Source of the DNA: Cornus controversa
Taxonomy: Eukaryota; Streptophyta; Magnoliopsida; Cornales; Cornaceae
NCBI GenBank assembly: GCA_026545225.1
Contig: CM048845.1
Span: forward strand, 106,839,033-106,903,032
Length of the DNA: 64,000 nt
Direction: 5' to 3'
This document shows, piece by piece, positions 36,350 through 48,836 of the stretch (positions are counted from its first letter, which is position 1; each line of letters starts with the position of its first letter). The notes under the pieces are model-generated. The model ran no database searches. It was given only the letters and a program-made list of their open reading frames with translations, and was not told where the DNA came from. Made by a program: the position numbers and the translations under genes.

Positions 36350-36777
36350 TGATGTTGACCAATTGAGATGCCTTTGGGACACGTTTTGTGAGACAACAGC
36401 TCCCCCCCCCCCCCCCAACCCCAAACTACCGCACAATGCCTACTCCACAGAGGTTAGATGAGATGTGTTACCAACCAAGAAGGAAGGATAAAACCACTCT
36501 ACTATTCCTCACAACATTTCAAACTATTTTACTATAAATAGTGAAAGACAAATTTACACGAAAAAAATTCAAAAGCCTATACAACAAAGTCAAATTACTT
36601 CCGATATGAACATGAGAAAAAAAAAAACAAAAACAAAAACAAACACAAACACAATTATCGTTGTGTTCATTACAAAATTAGGTTAAAACTTAATACTCAG
36701 TTAAAACTGTAATTGAATTAGGGTTTTTGACATGGGTTTTGCCCTAATGGACGCACTGACCAATGGCTTAGCTCTCA
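36210..36777 (-). other. CIPK 3' UTR and downstream flank
   Basis: Lies directly downstream of the CIPK stop. Contains a (CA)n(TA)n compound microsatellite at 36,286-36,346 and a 16-base C run near 36,401. Apart from these, it is the counterpart of the diverged copy at 31.2-32.9 kb. Confidence 0.6.
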
Positions 36778-38133
36778 CTAACTTTCACCTTGCCAACTCC
36801 AAACGATGTCGCTCAGCGCAGGCCTCACGTCCTCCTCACAGAACTTTTTGTACTCAAGCGTGTCGCCGGCGGATTTAGAGAATTCCACCACCGCCACCGC
36901 CGGCGCGACCTCGAACACCTCTGCCACCACTGACAACTTTCCCTTCCGCCCTTCACTAGCCCCCTGCATCTTCACCTTGAACTCCTTCACACTAATCACC
37001 TTAAAACTCAGCTTTTTCGCCACCGCCTCCAGCTTCGCCATGATCGCCGACGCGGAGCATTTCGACGTAAACATGGACCCGGTTTTCCTCTTACTCTCGA
37101 AAAGGCTAGACAGATCAAACCCGGACGACATGGACGATATGAACTCAAACGCATTGTAAAAAGGCGGTGACGATTTTGACCTCACCATCTCAATCTCTGC
37201 TCTGTTGTGTTCTTCTATCACACTGTTTTCTGAAATTGGATCTTGAATTGGAATCGCGATGGGTCTAGTGAAACCCTTTAGAAACCAAGGGACTTTTGTT
37301 ATTCCCGAAATTGAAATTCTCTTCTCAGGATCAGCCACTAAGAGCTTCGAAATCAACCTCTTTGATTCACTGGAAAACCACGGTGGAAATTCGAATTCAG
37401 CTTTGAACACCTTTCTATACATCTTCATCACGTTATCCGCCTGAAATGGAAGAAAACCAGCAAGCAGAACATACAAAATAACCCCACAAGACCAGATATC
37501 AGCCTTGGGACCGTCGTACCCTTTCTTCCTCAGAACCTCCGGCGCAACATACGCCGGAGTCCCACACTGGGTATGAAGCAACCCATCATTTCTGAGCTGC
37601 TCCGGCAACGCCGAGAGACCGAAATCGGAGACCTTCAGGTTCTCGTTCTCGTCGAGGAGTAAGTTCTCCGGCTTGAGGTCGCGGTGGTAGACGCCGCGGC
37701 TGTGGCAGAAATCGACGGCGCTGATGAGTTGCTGGAAGTACTTGCGAGCAGAGTCTTCTCTGAGCTTGCCTCTGAGGACTTTGGCGAAGAGTTCACCGCC
37801 TTTGATATACTCCATGACGAAGTATATCTTGTGCTTGGTGGCCATGACCTCCTTCAATTCGACGATATTGGGGTGTCGGACCAAGCGCATGACAGCAATC
37901 TCGCGCTTGATTTGGTCCATCATGCCTTCTTTCATCACCATATCTTTGTTGATGACTTTGATTGCGACGCCTTCGGAGGTGGTGATGTTCTTGGCGTAGT
38001 AGACCTTGGCGAAGGTCCCTTGCCCTAATAGCCTCCCCATCTCGTACTTCCCGAACAGGACGTTTCGGGTGGTTGTTCCGTTCATGTGGTGGTGATTTTC
38101 ATCTGCTGTTTGGTGGTCTGAATAGTGTTCCAT
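36778..38133 (-). CDS. CIPK5: CBL-interacting serine/threonine protein kinase (CIPK5-like)
   Basis: 451-residue SnRK3/CIPK kinase in one exon. It phosphorylates targets such as membrane transporters after a calcium-loaded CBL protein binds it. The kinase domain (about 30-284) has the glycine loop GQGTFAKV (37-44), ATP-anchoring Lys59, Glu78, HRD at 150-152, DFG at 170-172 and APE at 197-199. The CBL-binding NAF motif is at 327-329 within [24 protein letters not shown]-type regulatory domain fills the C-terminus, ending in [10 protein letters not shown]. The wording around NAF and the C-terminus fits the CIPK5/CIPK25 group better than CIPK6; orthology was not tested by a tree. The ATG at 38,133 is used; an upstream in-frame TTG adds only three residues. 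Lack of introns fits the intron-poor CIPK clade. A diverged copy of its 3' flank lies 3.9 kb downstream. Confidence 0.93.
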   Translation of the reverse strand: MEHYSDHQTADENHHHMNGTTTRNVLFGKYEMGRLLGQGTFAKVYYAKNITTSEGVAIKVINKDMVMKEGMMDQIKREIAVMRLVRHPNIVELKEVMATKHKIYFVMEYIKGGELFAKVLRGKLREDSARKYFQQLISAVDFCHSRGVYHRDLKPENLLLDENENLKVSDFGLSALPEQLRNDGLLHTQCGTPAYVAPEVLRKKGYDGPKADIWSCGVILYVLLAGFLPFQADNVMKMYRKVFKAEFEFPPWFSSESKRLISKLLVADPEKRISISGITKVPWFLKGFTRPIAIPIQDPISENSVIEEHNRAEIEMVRSKSSPPFYNAFEFISSMSSGFDLSSLFESKRKTGSMFTSKCSASAIMAKLEAVAKKLSFKVISVKEFKVKMQGASEGRKGKLSVVAEVFEVAPAVAVVEFSKSAGDTLEYKKFCEEDVRPALSDIVWSWQGES

Positions 38134-38500
38134 TTTTTGCAATCAAGAATCTGAGAGAATGAGTGTGGTGGGATAGAAATTGGAAATGGTTAGAGAAAGG
38201 ATTAATTGTTTTGACTTTAATTGGGTTTAGTAGGAAAGGGTTTATCATTAATGATGGTGGTTATGTGTCTCACTTGGAGAAATTTGGGACTGGTCGGAGA
38301 ATTGGGTGGGTGGGTGGGTGTGCATGTGTTTGTGTGTGTGTGGTGGTGATCGGTGGTGGTGGGAGGAGAGAGAGAGAGAGAGAGATGGTAGAAGACTGTG
38401 GAGTGAGGGTTGTGATGTTATTTAGTGATTAGAGGACACGGTTTTGGGAGAACGCCAAAAGGCAAAAGCAGCGGCAAAGCACACAGAGAAAAATATCCCC
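38134..38500 (-). promoter_or_regulatory. CIPK 5' UTR and proximal promoter region
   Basis: Upstream of the CIPK start on the minus strand. It contains a (GT)n run near 38,325-38,342 and a (GA)n run at 38,364-38,385, which read as (AC)n and (TC)n in gene orientation. Pyrimidine (TC)n tracts are common just upstream of plant starts. No clear TATA box was singled out. Confidence 0.4.
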
Positions 38501-39030
38501 CAATGTATTATTAGAAAAATGAGCGGATGGATGTTTGAGACGTGGGGGTGATCAGAAATCTCAACCGTAGGTTAACTACTTAAGTATGAGAAATTATTGG
38601 AGTACATAAACATTGCACACATCATATCAGTTGATGCATAAGCAATAGAGAGAGGATCATGAATCATCATTTATTACTCCAGAGAAATATACATATATTG
38701 TCAGAATTATTTTATTTTTTGATTTTCTTATTTTCCGCCCTTTTTCATATATTTAACACAATTAATCATAAAGCTAAGAAAGTTATGCATGTATATCTTG
38801 AACCTTTTAACAATTAAAGTAAAAAAAAATTGTTTTCTATGGATAGAGTTTCTTCAAATAGTTTAATAACAAGCTTCTCACCGTGAAGAAATATGATAAA
38901 TCTTATACTCAACATGAAAGTTGAGAGTTTGAATTCCCTTAAAATTATTCATGCATTGTAGGATGAGTGACTCCATGACGGTGATAGATTATGGAATGCT
39001 CAAAAAAAAAAAAAAAAACTTCCAACAATA

Positions 39031-39061
<31 letters not shown>

Positions 39062-40138
39062 CCGAAACTCAAATTTCATCGGATTTGGAATTCAAAAATT
39101 TATAAATATAATAGATATTTATGTGTAAGTATCTACAAAGAACAAAAGTCTATTGTGACGTACGGCACTCCAGTAAGTTGTGATTTTTATTTGGCGCTGG
39201 ATTAATTGGCTAAATCACAACCATAACGTCTTGGTTAACTCCCATGCCCCAAAGTAGCTCTCTCTTGTAGCTTTCTGGTCTCAGCTAATTAAGACTTCTC
39301 ATGTGCATGTGCATGTGCATGTGCCGTGCTCATACATCAAATATATATATTTTCTTACCAGAATCATAAAGGTAGTTTTCTCAGTATATATATTATATGC
39401 ATCATCATTTGATTCGATAATGGGATATAATCAAATATGTTTCGGGTGCCCAATTCACTATCTTAGGTGGCCACATTCATTTCAATTTTAAAGCCATGTG
39501 CTTTTCTCAATTTTCCATATCTAGAATACTAAGAAATGATTTATTTTATTAAACAAGCAATCTTTTCTTCTTCTTTTTCTTTTTCAAAAATAAACAAAAT
39601 AAATTGCCATGTCATTCATTTTCTGTTTAGGGTGAATTTAATTTTTGATTATTTTTGGTGGCCTAATTACAAATATGTCCAATTTTAAATAGTATGTGAT
39701 CAAAAAATAATTTATACAAAAGTATTTACGTATTTGACACTTTTTACTGTTTCTCAATGCACATGACCAAATTATCTCTCCCCAAAACTATTATATTGTA
39801 TACTAAAAGCTTTAGTAAACTGATATGTAAAAAATTTTAAGGATATTTTGGACTTAAATAGTATAAATTGTTGTATTTGTAATTACTTTTTAAAAAATTA
39901 TTTTTTTATCATATACTATTTAAAAGTTAGTGTATTTGTAATTAAGCTCCCAAATATTGTCATAAATTAAATTAACCCTTCTTTTGATCTTATTTCAAAG
40001 TATGAATCCAGCCCAAATCAGTTAAATTAATTGGACCCGTCTTGTTAATTTAGCTTCTATATAAATCCCATTTAGCGCTTAATATTTCATGACATAGGGA
40101 ATGGTTCTTTTATCGGATATGAACTTTAAGTATATATA

Positions 40139-40184
<46 letters not shown>

Positions 40185-40185
40185 T
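38501..40185. other. AT-rich intergenic DNA
   Basis: No exon recognised. (AT)n runs at about 39,036-39,062 and 40,134-40,182; a four-fold TGTGCA/ATGTGC repeat at 39,301-39,323. Confidence 0.4.
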
Positions 40186-40560
40186 GGGTAAGTTAATTTT
40201 ATAAACTCAATAAATGAAATACAGGATACATACAAGAGGCGGGGCCTACCCCAGATCTTTACATGAAGGGTCAGTGCATCCCCAGATCCACCGGTTAGTT
40301 AAGGACCCCACAGAAACTAAGTCGTACTAACCGGCAAGCTCAAGATAAGGAGAGGAATTGGCATATAAGACACCGTGATGATGGGTCGGATTGTGAAAAC
40401 CTGAGTCCGTGAGAAAGTGGTATCATAACGGTTCCTATCTTTTATCCAATGTCATGTCGACCACTTTCACAAAAAGTAATGGAAATTTTCATGACACGCC
40501 AAGCGCTCACACCGAGGTATTCGAGATTTCCGCTGACACACACAACATAACATTTTTATT
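40186..40560. repeat. LTR-like remnant with degenerate primer-binding site
   Basis: GC-richer than the surroundings. GTGAGAAAGTGGTATCATAA at about 40,409 resembles an LTR end followed by a degenerate TGGTATCAGAGC tRNA-Met primer site. No coding region follows and no partner LTR was found. This is a tentative reading. Confidence 0.25.
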
Positions 40561-40840
40561 TTTAATTTTTTAAGTGCGGCTCAACTGGTTGGAGCTGAGT
40601 TACAGACAAATTACTGGTGTAAATTTTAGTTAAACAAAAGAAGGAACTGTACAGGAAATGGGAAACCAAAGGGCCTACATAAAAATTGTCACTAGCCCAT
40701 TGGGCAAATGGATCAAACCAACAACAAAAGGCCATTGCAAGCCCAAACCAACAAAAGAACATTTTGATTTCCAGAACCGTACTTGTAGCCAATCTGAAGT
40801 CGTATGCAGCAAACTTTTCTTACAAATGATCCACATAATA

Positions 40841-40871
<31 letters not shown>

Positions 40872-40899
40872 GATAGATATATATCTTTAAGAAAAGTAC

Positions 40900-41056
40900 C
40901 TTCAACATGTGCCCCTGACTCTGCCAATTGTCTGGCTATTTCTAGCCCAATTCCACTGGTGGATCCGATAACAATGCAATGGAATTTGAAGATGTGATTT
41001 TCTGAAAGAGTAACTCTCTGCTTTGTTTCAGTGGTTCCATTGACACTATCAATCAA
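40900..41056 (-). pseudogene. short-chain dehydrogenase/reductase exon fragment
   Basis: The minus strand reads FHCIVIGSTSGIGLEIARQL and then AESGAHVEG, the NAD(P)-binding start of a classical SDR (TGxxxGIG, here IGSTSGIG). It is preceded by a polypyrimidine CTCTTTCAG acceptor at 41,002-41,010 and followed by a GTACTT donor at 40,899-40,894, so one exon (40,900-41,001) may have kept its borders. The wording is like plant retinol-dehydrogenase-type SDRs. No catalytic YxxxK exon or further exons were found within several kb, and AT microsatellite DNA follows, so it is most likely a gene fragment. Confidence 0.6.
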
Positions 41057-43374
41057 TGGACTTGCTTTCTTTTCAAATCAAACATCGATCACTTTGCTCC
41101 TTTTCACCAAAAATCTGCCAATTAAGGATTTAATGAATGATTGATTACATACATGTAAATAGATTGCCAAAAATAGCTTGTCATCATATTATGCAAATTA
41201 AAAGAGCAGCAGCCTATCTCATACACATAATAATCATATCACTTGTAAGTCACGTCTTTGGTAGTTTATAATTACTTGAAGATTATAGATTGGTTGGAAT
41301 AAATTAAAGGCATAAAAATCAAGTGCAATCATATATTCATGGTGACCCTTAATAATTATCTAGAATTTCTTAGCTTTTGTTTTTTTCTAGTTGGTTGGGG
41401 TACTCTCACACACTTTTTTGTCCTCAACGGGCTCCAACTCCTCTCCTCTTGTTTGAAGATGCAAAAAGTTGTACCATTGGATTGAGGATGATGATAAAAT
41501 AGCTCTTTTTTCATTCTCATCTCAAGAAAATATCAGCATTCATCAAATGCAGAGCATCCAAAAAAAAAAAACCAGATATGATATTATAAAAAAGTAAAAA
41601 CAAATATGGCTCCTATATTGGAGCGTAACTTTTGAAGATCATGGAGAAATTTGATTAAGCAGATGAACAAACTCCAAACATGCCCTACCCTTTCATTAAA
41701 ATATTTGGAATAAATCACAGTATGTTGTGTATTATTTAATTAGTTGAAATAGCAATGACATTATAAATGGTGAATGCAGGATTGATAAAAATCTAGGGAA
41801 ATTTTCAACAAATTAAGAACAATTTGCAATGATATATAGTGATTAAAATTGTGAATCATGTATGCAATGAAAACAAAATTTGGAAATGCTTTAGAGTAAT
41901 TAAACTTTCCTTCCTATCAAAGGATAATATGGATCTCTTGTAAACCATTTTTGTCCTTCTCGTCCATGCAACCACTCCTAACATTCAGTGGATGTAGAGA
42001 GAGAGGCGTACCTCTTTGCATTTCCTTCTGGAAACTTGAAAGGTTAATCACTGAGATCAAATCAATCTGGAGCTTTGTGCATCTAGAAATTCTGAGATAG
42101 TTATGCTGTAAAACCTCTACATATGTTAACTTTTATCAACTACAATTAATTAAGCAAACTCATCATGGGCCTTCAAGTCCAGTTGGCTGTAGGCCACAAG
42201 TAGGCCTCTTTTTTTTTTTAGTATGGTATTCTTAATCTATTATGTCGAAACTATTTGTCAGATTAACAAATTTACACAATATAGAATGATTTTAATGAAT
42301 TAAAAGATACAAAAATCGTTTGTCTTGACTCTCAATTTACTTAAAAAAATGAATTTAGTCAATATTGTTTATTTGTTAGAGATAATGATTATTAATGAGG
42401 AAACGAAAAACCAAAATAATGGAACAAGGCAACATAATACGATGTTATTAAAAGAAAATTAGAAATAGAATCCTTAGAGTACTAGAGTATGAAAGCTTAA
42501 AAAAAAAATTTAAATGTAAATAAATATTTACATCTAACTATCTAGGATTTTCATATTATATGAGTTGGTAATAGAGAAACAGAATTACAGAAGAAGGTGA
42601 TTTACTCTCTCTATCTCTCCTTCACAAACTTAGAGAGGAAGCAATGCAGTTATGAAGAGGAAGGTCACTGAAGTGAAGTCACGAATAGAGAGAGAATGAG
42701 CTACTAGTAACTTTGGGTACTTGAAATGTGGTCAAATTCTTTTTTCTCCTTCAAATAAAAGAAATTCATTTTTCTCAAGATTAAGTCGACGACTTCGAAA
42801 TACTCAATTTACACTCAAGTTTTGCCAATTAGTTATCAATTTTTAAGTTAAAAAAAGTATATAAAACAAATTTAAGAAAATATATACACAAAAATATGTA
42901 TGTTTGCATTACATACAATACACCCCTTTTTTTTACTTTTCCTCTACATATAACACACAAGTGAATATATATATATATATTTTTCTTCCTTCATTTCATT
43001 TCAAGTCTCATAACTCCCACTATAAATAAAATATTTTGATAAAACGAAATCCATTGAATAGAGAATTTCGAGAGCTTCCATTTGAGTACAACTTTCACTG
43101 TATTTTGACCTAGGACGAAAATGTTACAAATTATTGAAATATAAAGAAAATTCAAATATTCATATATACATATTGTATTACATGCAAAGAAAGCCATTGT
43201 TTGTCTCATGTATTAGTATTACTTTACTTTTTAACAGGTTACAAGACCAAATGACAAATAGTTCCTCTTGGATCTTTACCATAATTAATCTATTGGAGTA
43301 AAAAAAAATTAAGGGTGGTAATTTTAAGATTTACAAAAAACTATGCATGTGGTAGTAAAAAAAATTTATTTGAG
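41057..43374. other. intergenic, nothing recognised
   Basis: AT-rich with short microsatellites. No convincing exon in either strand, and no continuation of the SDR fragment was found. Confidence 0.4.
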
Positions 43375-43412
43375 GGGGCATGTGCCCCCTTGGCACAAAG
43401 TGGTTCCGCCCC
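43375..43412. repeat. isolated hAT-like terminus
   Basis: GGGGGCATGTGCCCCCTTGG followed by TTCCGCCCCT matches in layout the right subterminal region of the hAT element at 28,583-29,304 (GGCACGTGCCCC ... CCGTCCCTG). The other end was not found. Confidence 0.45.
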
Positions 43413-43669
43413 TAATCAGCACATACAGTCTTATTCCATATGCATCTAACAATTATTGAGAAAATTATACTAAGAGTGATCTCAAGGAAATTCGAACTCC
43501 TAACTTTTAGGATATGAGATAAATGACAAAATATACATTACGTACCTACTAAAAAAAATTAAGTCTTGGTTATGGTTCCAAAAATAATGGAATTGATATA
43601 TAATAGAAAAAATAACCAGCACACATGAACGAGACGTATATAGTAGGGGGAGCTTAAAAAAGGGGCACA

Positions 43670-44149
43670 CAGGGCCGGCTCAATCACTAGGCGGTTGCCT
43701 TAGGCCTCACATAGACACCCTTTAATAAAAATGCTCCGTTTTAAGGTTTAATAGAAAGACTATATAAATATGATTAATTAGATTATAACTTAATTTAAAT
43801 TTCTTTAATGGTTTTCTTTCTTAGTGATATAAATATGGTCTATTCAATGTATACATTATCTTCTAATTTTTAGATTTGATTAAAGTAGTAGGTAATTTAT
43901 CTCAAAAATTTATAATTCAACTATATTTCTTTTTCAAATATTTTCTTGTTTTTCTATAATTATTCTCACTATTTATAATCTATTTTCTTCTATTTCTAGA
44001 CCATTTTTAATTGGTTAATTAGTACCGTTTCTAAAAAAACCTAAACTTAATTAATATTATTTATAATATACATATTTAAAATAAAAACAAAATATTTTCT
44101 TTAAATTTTTTGCATTAGGCCTCAGTACGTACGAGACGGCCATGCCGGC
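43670..44149. mobile_element. hAT-like MITE, degenerate
   Basis: Left end CAGGGCCGGCTCAATCACTA with GCCTTAGGCCTCA; right end in reverse complement GTGCCGGCATGGCC with CTGAGGCCTAATGC. The CAGGGCCGGCTC terminus is a common plant hAT-type end. The interior is AT-rich and non-coding. Target duplication not clear. Confidence 0.45.
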
Positions 44150-44808
44150 ACAAGAATGAAGGGTCCTTCATAATATTTAGTGTTATTTCTAAGATTTGTT
44201 GAATGCATACATATAATTTTAAATCTATAATATAGAGATAGGGGACAAGACAGAGATAGAGATGAACAATATATTGGGCTGAGTGGGGATTGGGTTTTTG
44301 CTAAACATGTTAGATGAAAGTGGGATCTTTCTCCTAAACATAAAAATCACCACATGCTAAGTAACAGTAGACGTTCAGGAACAGTACAATAATTAAGATT
44401 CAAGTAGTGTGTTATTATTTGCAAAAACCCAAAATTGTAGTAGAGAAAAATTTCAAAACACAAAATACAGGCATTAAGTACATAAAATTACACTAATAAA
44501 ATTAAAGAAGAGAAAAAAAAATAAGAGAGAAAAAAATGTTATTATACATACATCATACATGAGTGTAAGAAGAAATTTTACGAAGAGGGAAAAAAAATAA
44601 AAAATGAGATAATTTTGAAGGAAAAAAAAAAGGGTTTAGTTAAAGAAAAGAAATTCAAAATATTTTAAAGAAAGTAAAAAAAAATTGAAAAAGAAGAAGA
44701 GGAGTAAAAGAGAAAGGAAAAGAGGAATTAAAGAGAATTTTAGAAATGAAAAATTTTGGGAGGGACATTTTTTTTAATTTCCAAACTACTACATACATAC
44801 ATAATAAC
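44150..44808. other. intergenic, purine-rich stretch
   Basis: 44,500-44,760 is a long run of A and G (GAAAAGAGG type) without coding sequence. Confidence 0.4.
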
Positions 44809-45225
44809 GGTAAATCTTACTACACCTCTAAAAATTTGACCTAATTTTTTTAGGAATCTACAATTTCATAAAATTTGGTCACTAACACTCTCTCTGTCAG
44901 CTTCTACGTTTAAAAATGTGAGAAATGTCTCAATCAAAATACCCTTTTCATCTTTACATTTCTTAGAACAACCATTACATTCACACACACACAAATACCT
45001 GCCATTTCTCTCTCTATACTCGTGTCCTCCATTAATGCCCACATTCTTCTCCATTGCTTTTGATTTCAGTTTCATCTTCTCCATTTCTTGAACGGTTCTG
45101 GTCAATGATTGAAGTTTGTGTGGTATTCGTATGCGGGGAAGTTTGAGCAGAGGTAGTCAATTATGATCTTATCGGAAGTGGTGTATTTGTGTTTGCAAGA
45201 TTCGATGTGACGATGAAGGGATCGT

Positions 45226-45440
45226 TTGAAGAGCAACGTGATAAGGTACCTATTCATCTTCTTCTTCTTCTTCTTACCCTTTCAGTGCTTCGTCGTCTCT
45301 TTCGCAATGGACCAATCTTCAGAACGAGTGAACTCCAACGCTCCGACTTCATCAACGACCCGTGTAGTATTGAACTTTGGTGGTGTCGGTGTCGACAACA
45401 GTCGATGATGGAGAACAGTATATTTGGGATGGGTTGTATG
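45226..45440 (+). other. possible captured gene fragment
   Basis: An open frame from 45,226 reads a hydrophobic, signal-peptide-like FIFFFFFLPFQCFVVSFAM followed by a Ser/Thr/Asn-rich stretch and a stop. Its context inside the MULE-like arms and its higher GC suggest a captured host fragment. No domain was recognised. Confidence 0.25.
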
Positions 45441-45844
45441 TGAATATATTGGCTTGGTCTTAACTTTGGGTTTGCGATTTTGTTAGTGGAAATCGATAGA
45501 GATTGGGTGGTCTTAAGCTAAGGTGAAAACACCGACGGCTGTTGACGGTTCTTGTAGGCAATGACGCTCAGCTGTTACTTGTATGGCGAGCTGGGGTTCG
45601 GGTTTGGTGATAATGGTGGTGGTGTTTGAAAATGATGGAGGGTTAAGGCCTCGTTAGCGTAGGTTTTACAAAGTTATGGTGTGGGATTTGCTACTCATGG
45701 AGAAGGAATTCCTATATTCCATGAGACGCAAAATTATATATATATTATTAAAAGTACATGTTGTTTCAAATCGTGTACTTTTATTCAAATTCTTTAACTA
45801 ATACACTCATATCTCTACTCTAACTCTCAACTCCTATTAACATC

Positions 45845-46735
45845 ACTTTTATAATAATTCTTCATTTTTTTTTTTGTCACAATTTCAATTTTTTTGTTCA
45901 ATCTTTAGCCAATAAAATTTGATTACTCTAAAAATTTCAAATTTCATATCCAAACCTGGTTTTATTATTTATTTTATTTTATTTTTTTTACATTCTTTAT
46001 TTTTTTTGTCACATTATACTCTTATCTCCACTCTAACTCTCAACTGCTTTTGACATCACTTTTATAATAATTCTTCATCTAATACACTCCTATTTTCACT
46101 CTAAATCTAACAAAATTTTTTTTTTACGTTCATTTTTTTTTGTCACAATTTCACTTTTTTTTTTGTCAATTTCAGATACAAACCTGGTTTTATCATTTAT
46201 TTTATTTTATTTTTTATTTTTTTATCTTCTTCAATTTTTTGTCACAATACACTCCTATCTCTACTCTAACTCTCAACTTCTCTTGACATCACTTTTATAA
46301 TAATTTTTCCATCTAACTTTCACAATTTTTATTACTTTCATTTTTTTGTCACAATTTCACTTTTTTTTGGTCAATTTCAAATACAAATCTCATTTTATCA
46401 TTTATTTTATTTATTTTTTTATCTTCATTTTTTTTTGTCACAATTTCACTTTTTTTGGTCAATTTCAAATACAAACCTCATTTTATCATTTATTTTATTT
46501 ATTTTTTTACCTTCATTTTTTTTGTCATAATTTCACTTTTTTTTGGTCAATTTCAACTACAAACCTCGTTTTATCATTTATTTTATTTATTTTTTTACCT
46601 TCATTTTTTTCTGTCATAATTTCACTTTTTTTTGGTCAATTTCAACTACAAACCTCGTTTTATCATTTATTTTATTTATTTTTTTACCTTCATTTTTTTG
46701 TCACAATTTCACTTTTTTTTGTTACAAAATTTTTT
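45845..46735. repeat. 88-bp tandem repeats (about four and a half clear copies plus degenerate ones)
   Basis: The anchor GTCAYAATTTCAC starts at 46,349, 46,437, 46,524, 46,613 and 46,700, spacing 87-89 bp. Units contain GGTCAATTTCAAMTACAAA and TTTATCATTTATTTTATTTA. From 45,845 to 46,340 the same words appear with irregular spacing, interrupted by a larger repeated block with CTCTAACTCTCAACTYCT. The open reading frame across it is a by-product. Confidence 0.85.
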
Positions 46736-47843
46736 ACGTTGTTATGCTATTCTTGAACTGATACACTCTTATCTCCACTCTAACTTTCAACTCCTTCCAA
46801 CTATTTTCATCAATTAAATTGCATGCAAAAATAAAAAAAATTCACCAAATTTTTTTTCTTACAATTTTTTTGCACTCTGTTTTTCTAGCATCTTGGTAAT
46901 TGATTATAACCCTCTCTCTTTTATAATTTTTGTGTTGTAACATCACTAAAATCTATTATAATATATTAACATTGTTACTAAAGCTAAGTTTGGTGAAAAC
47001 AGATATATAGACCAAACATAAAAAAAATAAATTACGAGGGCCTCAATTGCAGCTGAATAACAGACGTAGACGAAGATAAGAATCGGCATCTGAGGAAGGT
47101 ACCATGTCTTTTTCATAAAATTTCATTTTATGGGTATAGCTTATTTCTCAAATGTGGCTTGATGTCCTTGTTTTACAAATTAGCCTCCTTTTCCATTTTA
47201 CATTTATTTACTGTAAATGTAATAATTGTAATATACAGTTTTTCTCTTAAGTTTTTTAGAACAACCTTTGATTAGATCGTTAGATCCCATTTCACATTTA
47301 TTTATTGTTTAGATTAGGATTTAAACTTTTATGTTTTGAAGCGAGATAAATAATTTTACATTTATTTATTGTTTAGATTATGATTTAAACTTTTATGTTT
47401 TGAAGCGAGATAAATCATAACATAAGATTTATTGCACACATATATTATTTTCCTTAGTATCCTGGTCACATAGTATAATGTATATAATATATTATAATTT
47501 ACATGTTACTTGTTCGGCTATATAGTTCACCACTCAATTGTTCCAAGGGGTGCTTTTTTTTTAATCTTCCAAGAATCACTACGTGGATACCACATTTTTA
47601 TTTGACAAGTGTGGAGACTATCAAGACTTGAATAAATGTGTGTCATGTGTGTGTATCGGCAGAAGAATGTGGTTGAGTGTGTGCTCAATCTAGGGGTTAC
47701 CATTATTACCAAAAGATAAGAGAAGTCATTGATCATTTGTTGAAACAATATATTCAAAAAATTTAGCAATAAAATTTGGTTGCTCTAAAAATTTCAAATT
47801 TCATATACAAACCTGGTTTTAAGATTAGTTTGTTATTTTATCA

Positions 47844-48234
47844 TTTATTTAAGGGTTAAGTGCAAAAAACACCCTCGTTATATACAAAAATGTGCAAAAA
47901 ACACCCTCCAATTTAGTATGTGCATATCACCCCTCACTAGTTATCTCCGATGTGCAAATACCCCCCTTCGGCTTGTTGACCGGCATGTTTGACTTAAAAA
48001 AATTTTAAAATTCCAAAATTACCCCTAAATTGGAGGGTTTTTTTGCACATTTTTTTATATATATTTTTATAACATAAGGGTAATTTTGTCATTTCCTATC
48101 TCCGGTACCGGAAAATTAACTATTTGTCCTTATTTGCACAATTTTGAAACTGTGGGGGTTAGTTGAACATCAGAGGGATTTTTGCACATTCTGTATATAA
48201 TGAGGGTGTTTTTTGCACTTAACCCTTTATTTAA
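47844..48234. mobile_element. MULE-type MITE, 373 bp, perfect 9-bp target duplication
   Basis: The element proper is 47,853-48,225. The ends GGGTTAAGTGCAAAAAACAC and its inverted copy extend as near-identical arms of about 50 bp (CCTCGTTATATACA / CCTCATTATATACA, TGTGCAAAAA). TTTATTTAA at 47,844-47,852 recurs exactly at 48,226-48,234. A 9-bp duplication is the Mutator signature. Non-coding. It lies inside the Helitron-like unit, so it is the youngest layer of the nest. Confidence 0.85.
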
Positions 48235-48795
48235 TTTAATTTTTTATTTTTCTCTTGACGATAATGGTATTAAAAAACAACTAATGAACTACCATGAGAA
48301 AATTAAATTTACCAATAGATGTCTTGATTAAATAAAAATACAAAAACAATGCGGTATATATCATAACCTTAGTAATCAATATCAGTCACTAATGAAAAAC
48401 AATTTAGAGAAAGGAATTGAAAATTTTGAACTAATGAAATTGAACAATCAATTAAATCAGAAACGTTATTGACCAATTATATATATGTATTTATATTTGT
48501 ATATAAAACCCTAAGGAAATTAGAGAGAGGATGTATATAAAAAGAAAGGGGGTGTACAAAAGGAAAAGGAAAAGAGAAAGAAAAAGAGAGATACATATCT
48601 TTATGGAAGGGAGAGAGAGTTGCTGAAATTGAAACCAAAAGGGATAAAGTGGAGAATAAAACAAGAAGTTTTTAACTAAATTCTTTTGTCTTTCTTTGGT
48701 ATTTAACTAAATATGAGATATGGAGTTTGCTATATTTATTTTTTTATTAATATATATGTATATAAACTGATAAATCATAATTGTTATAAAATTTA

Positions 48796-48836
<41 letters not shown>

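Noticed and set aside
36806-38028. Plus-strand open frames across the CIPK gene
   Set aside because: Shadows of the long intronless kinase frame on the minus strand.
45226-45410. Plant glutamate-receptor N-terminus as source of the captured fragment
   Set aside because: A hydrophobic leader followed by a loosely similar stretch is too little to name a family.
46346-46761. Phe-rich open frames of 60-136 codons
   Set aside because: Produced by the 88-bp T-rich tandem repeats; no domain and repeated in overlapping frames.
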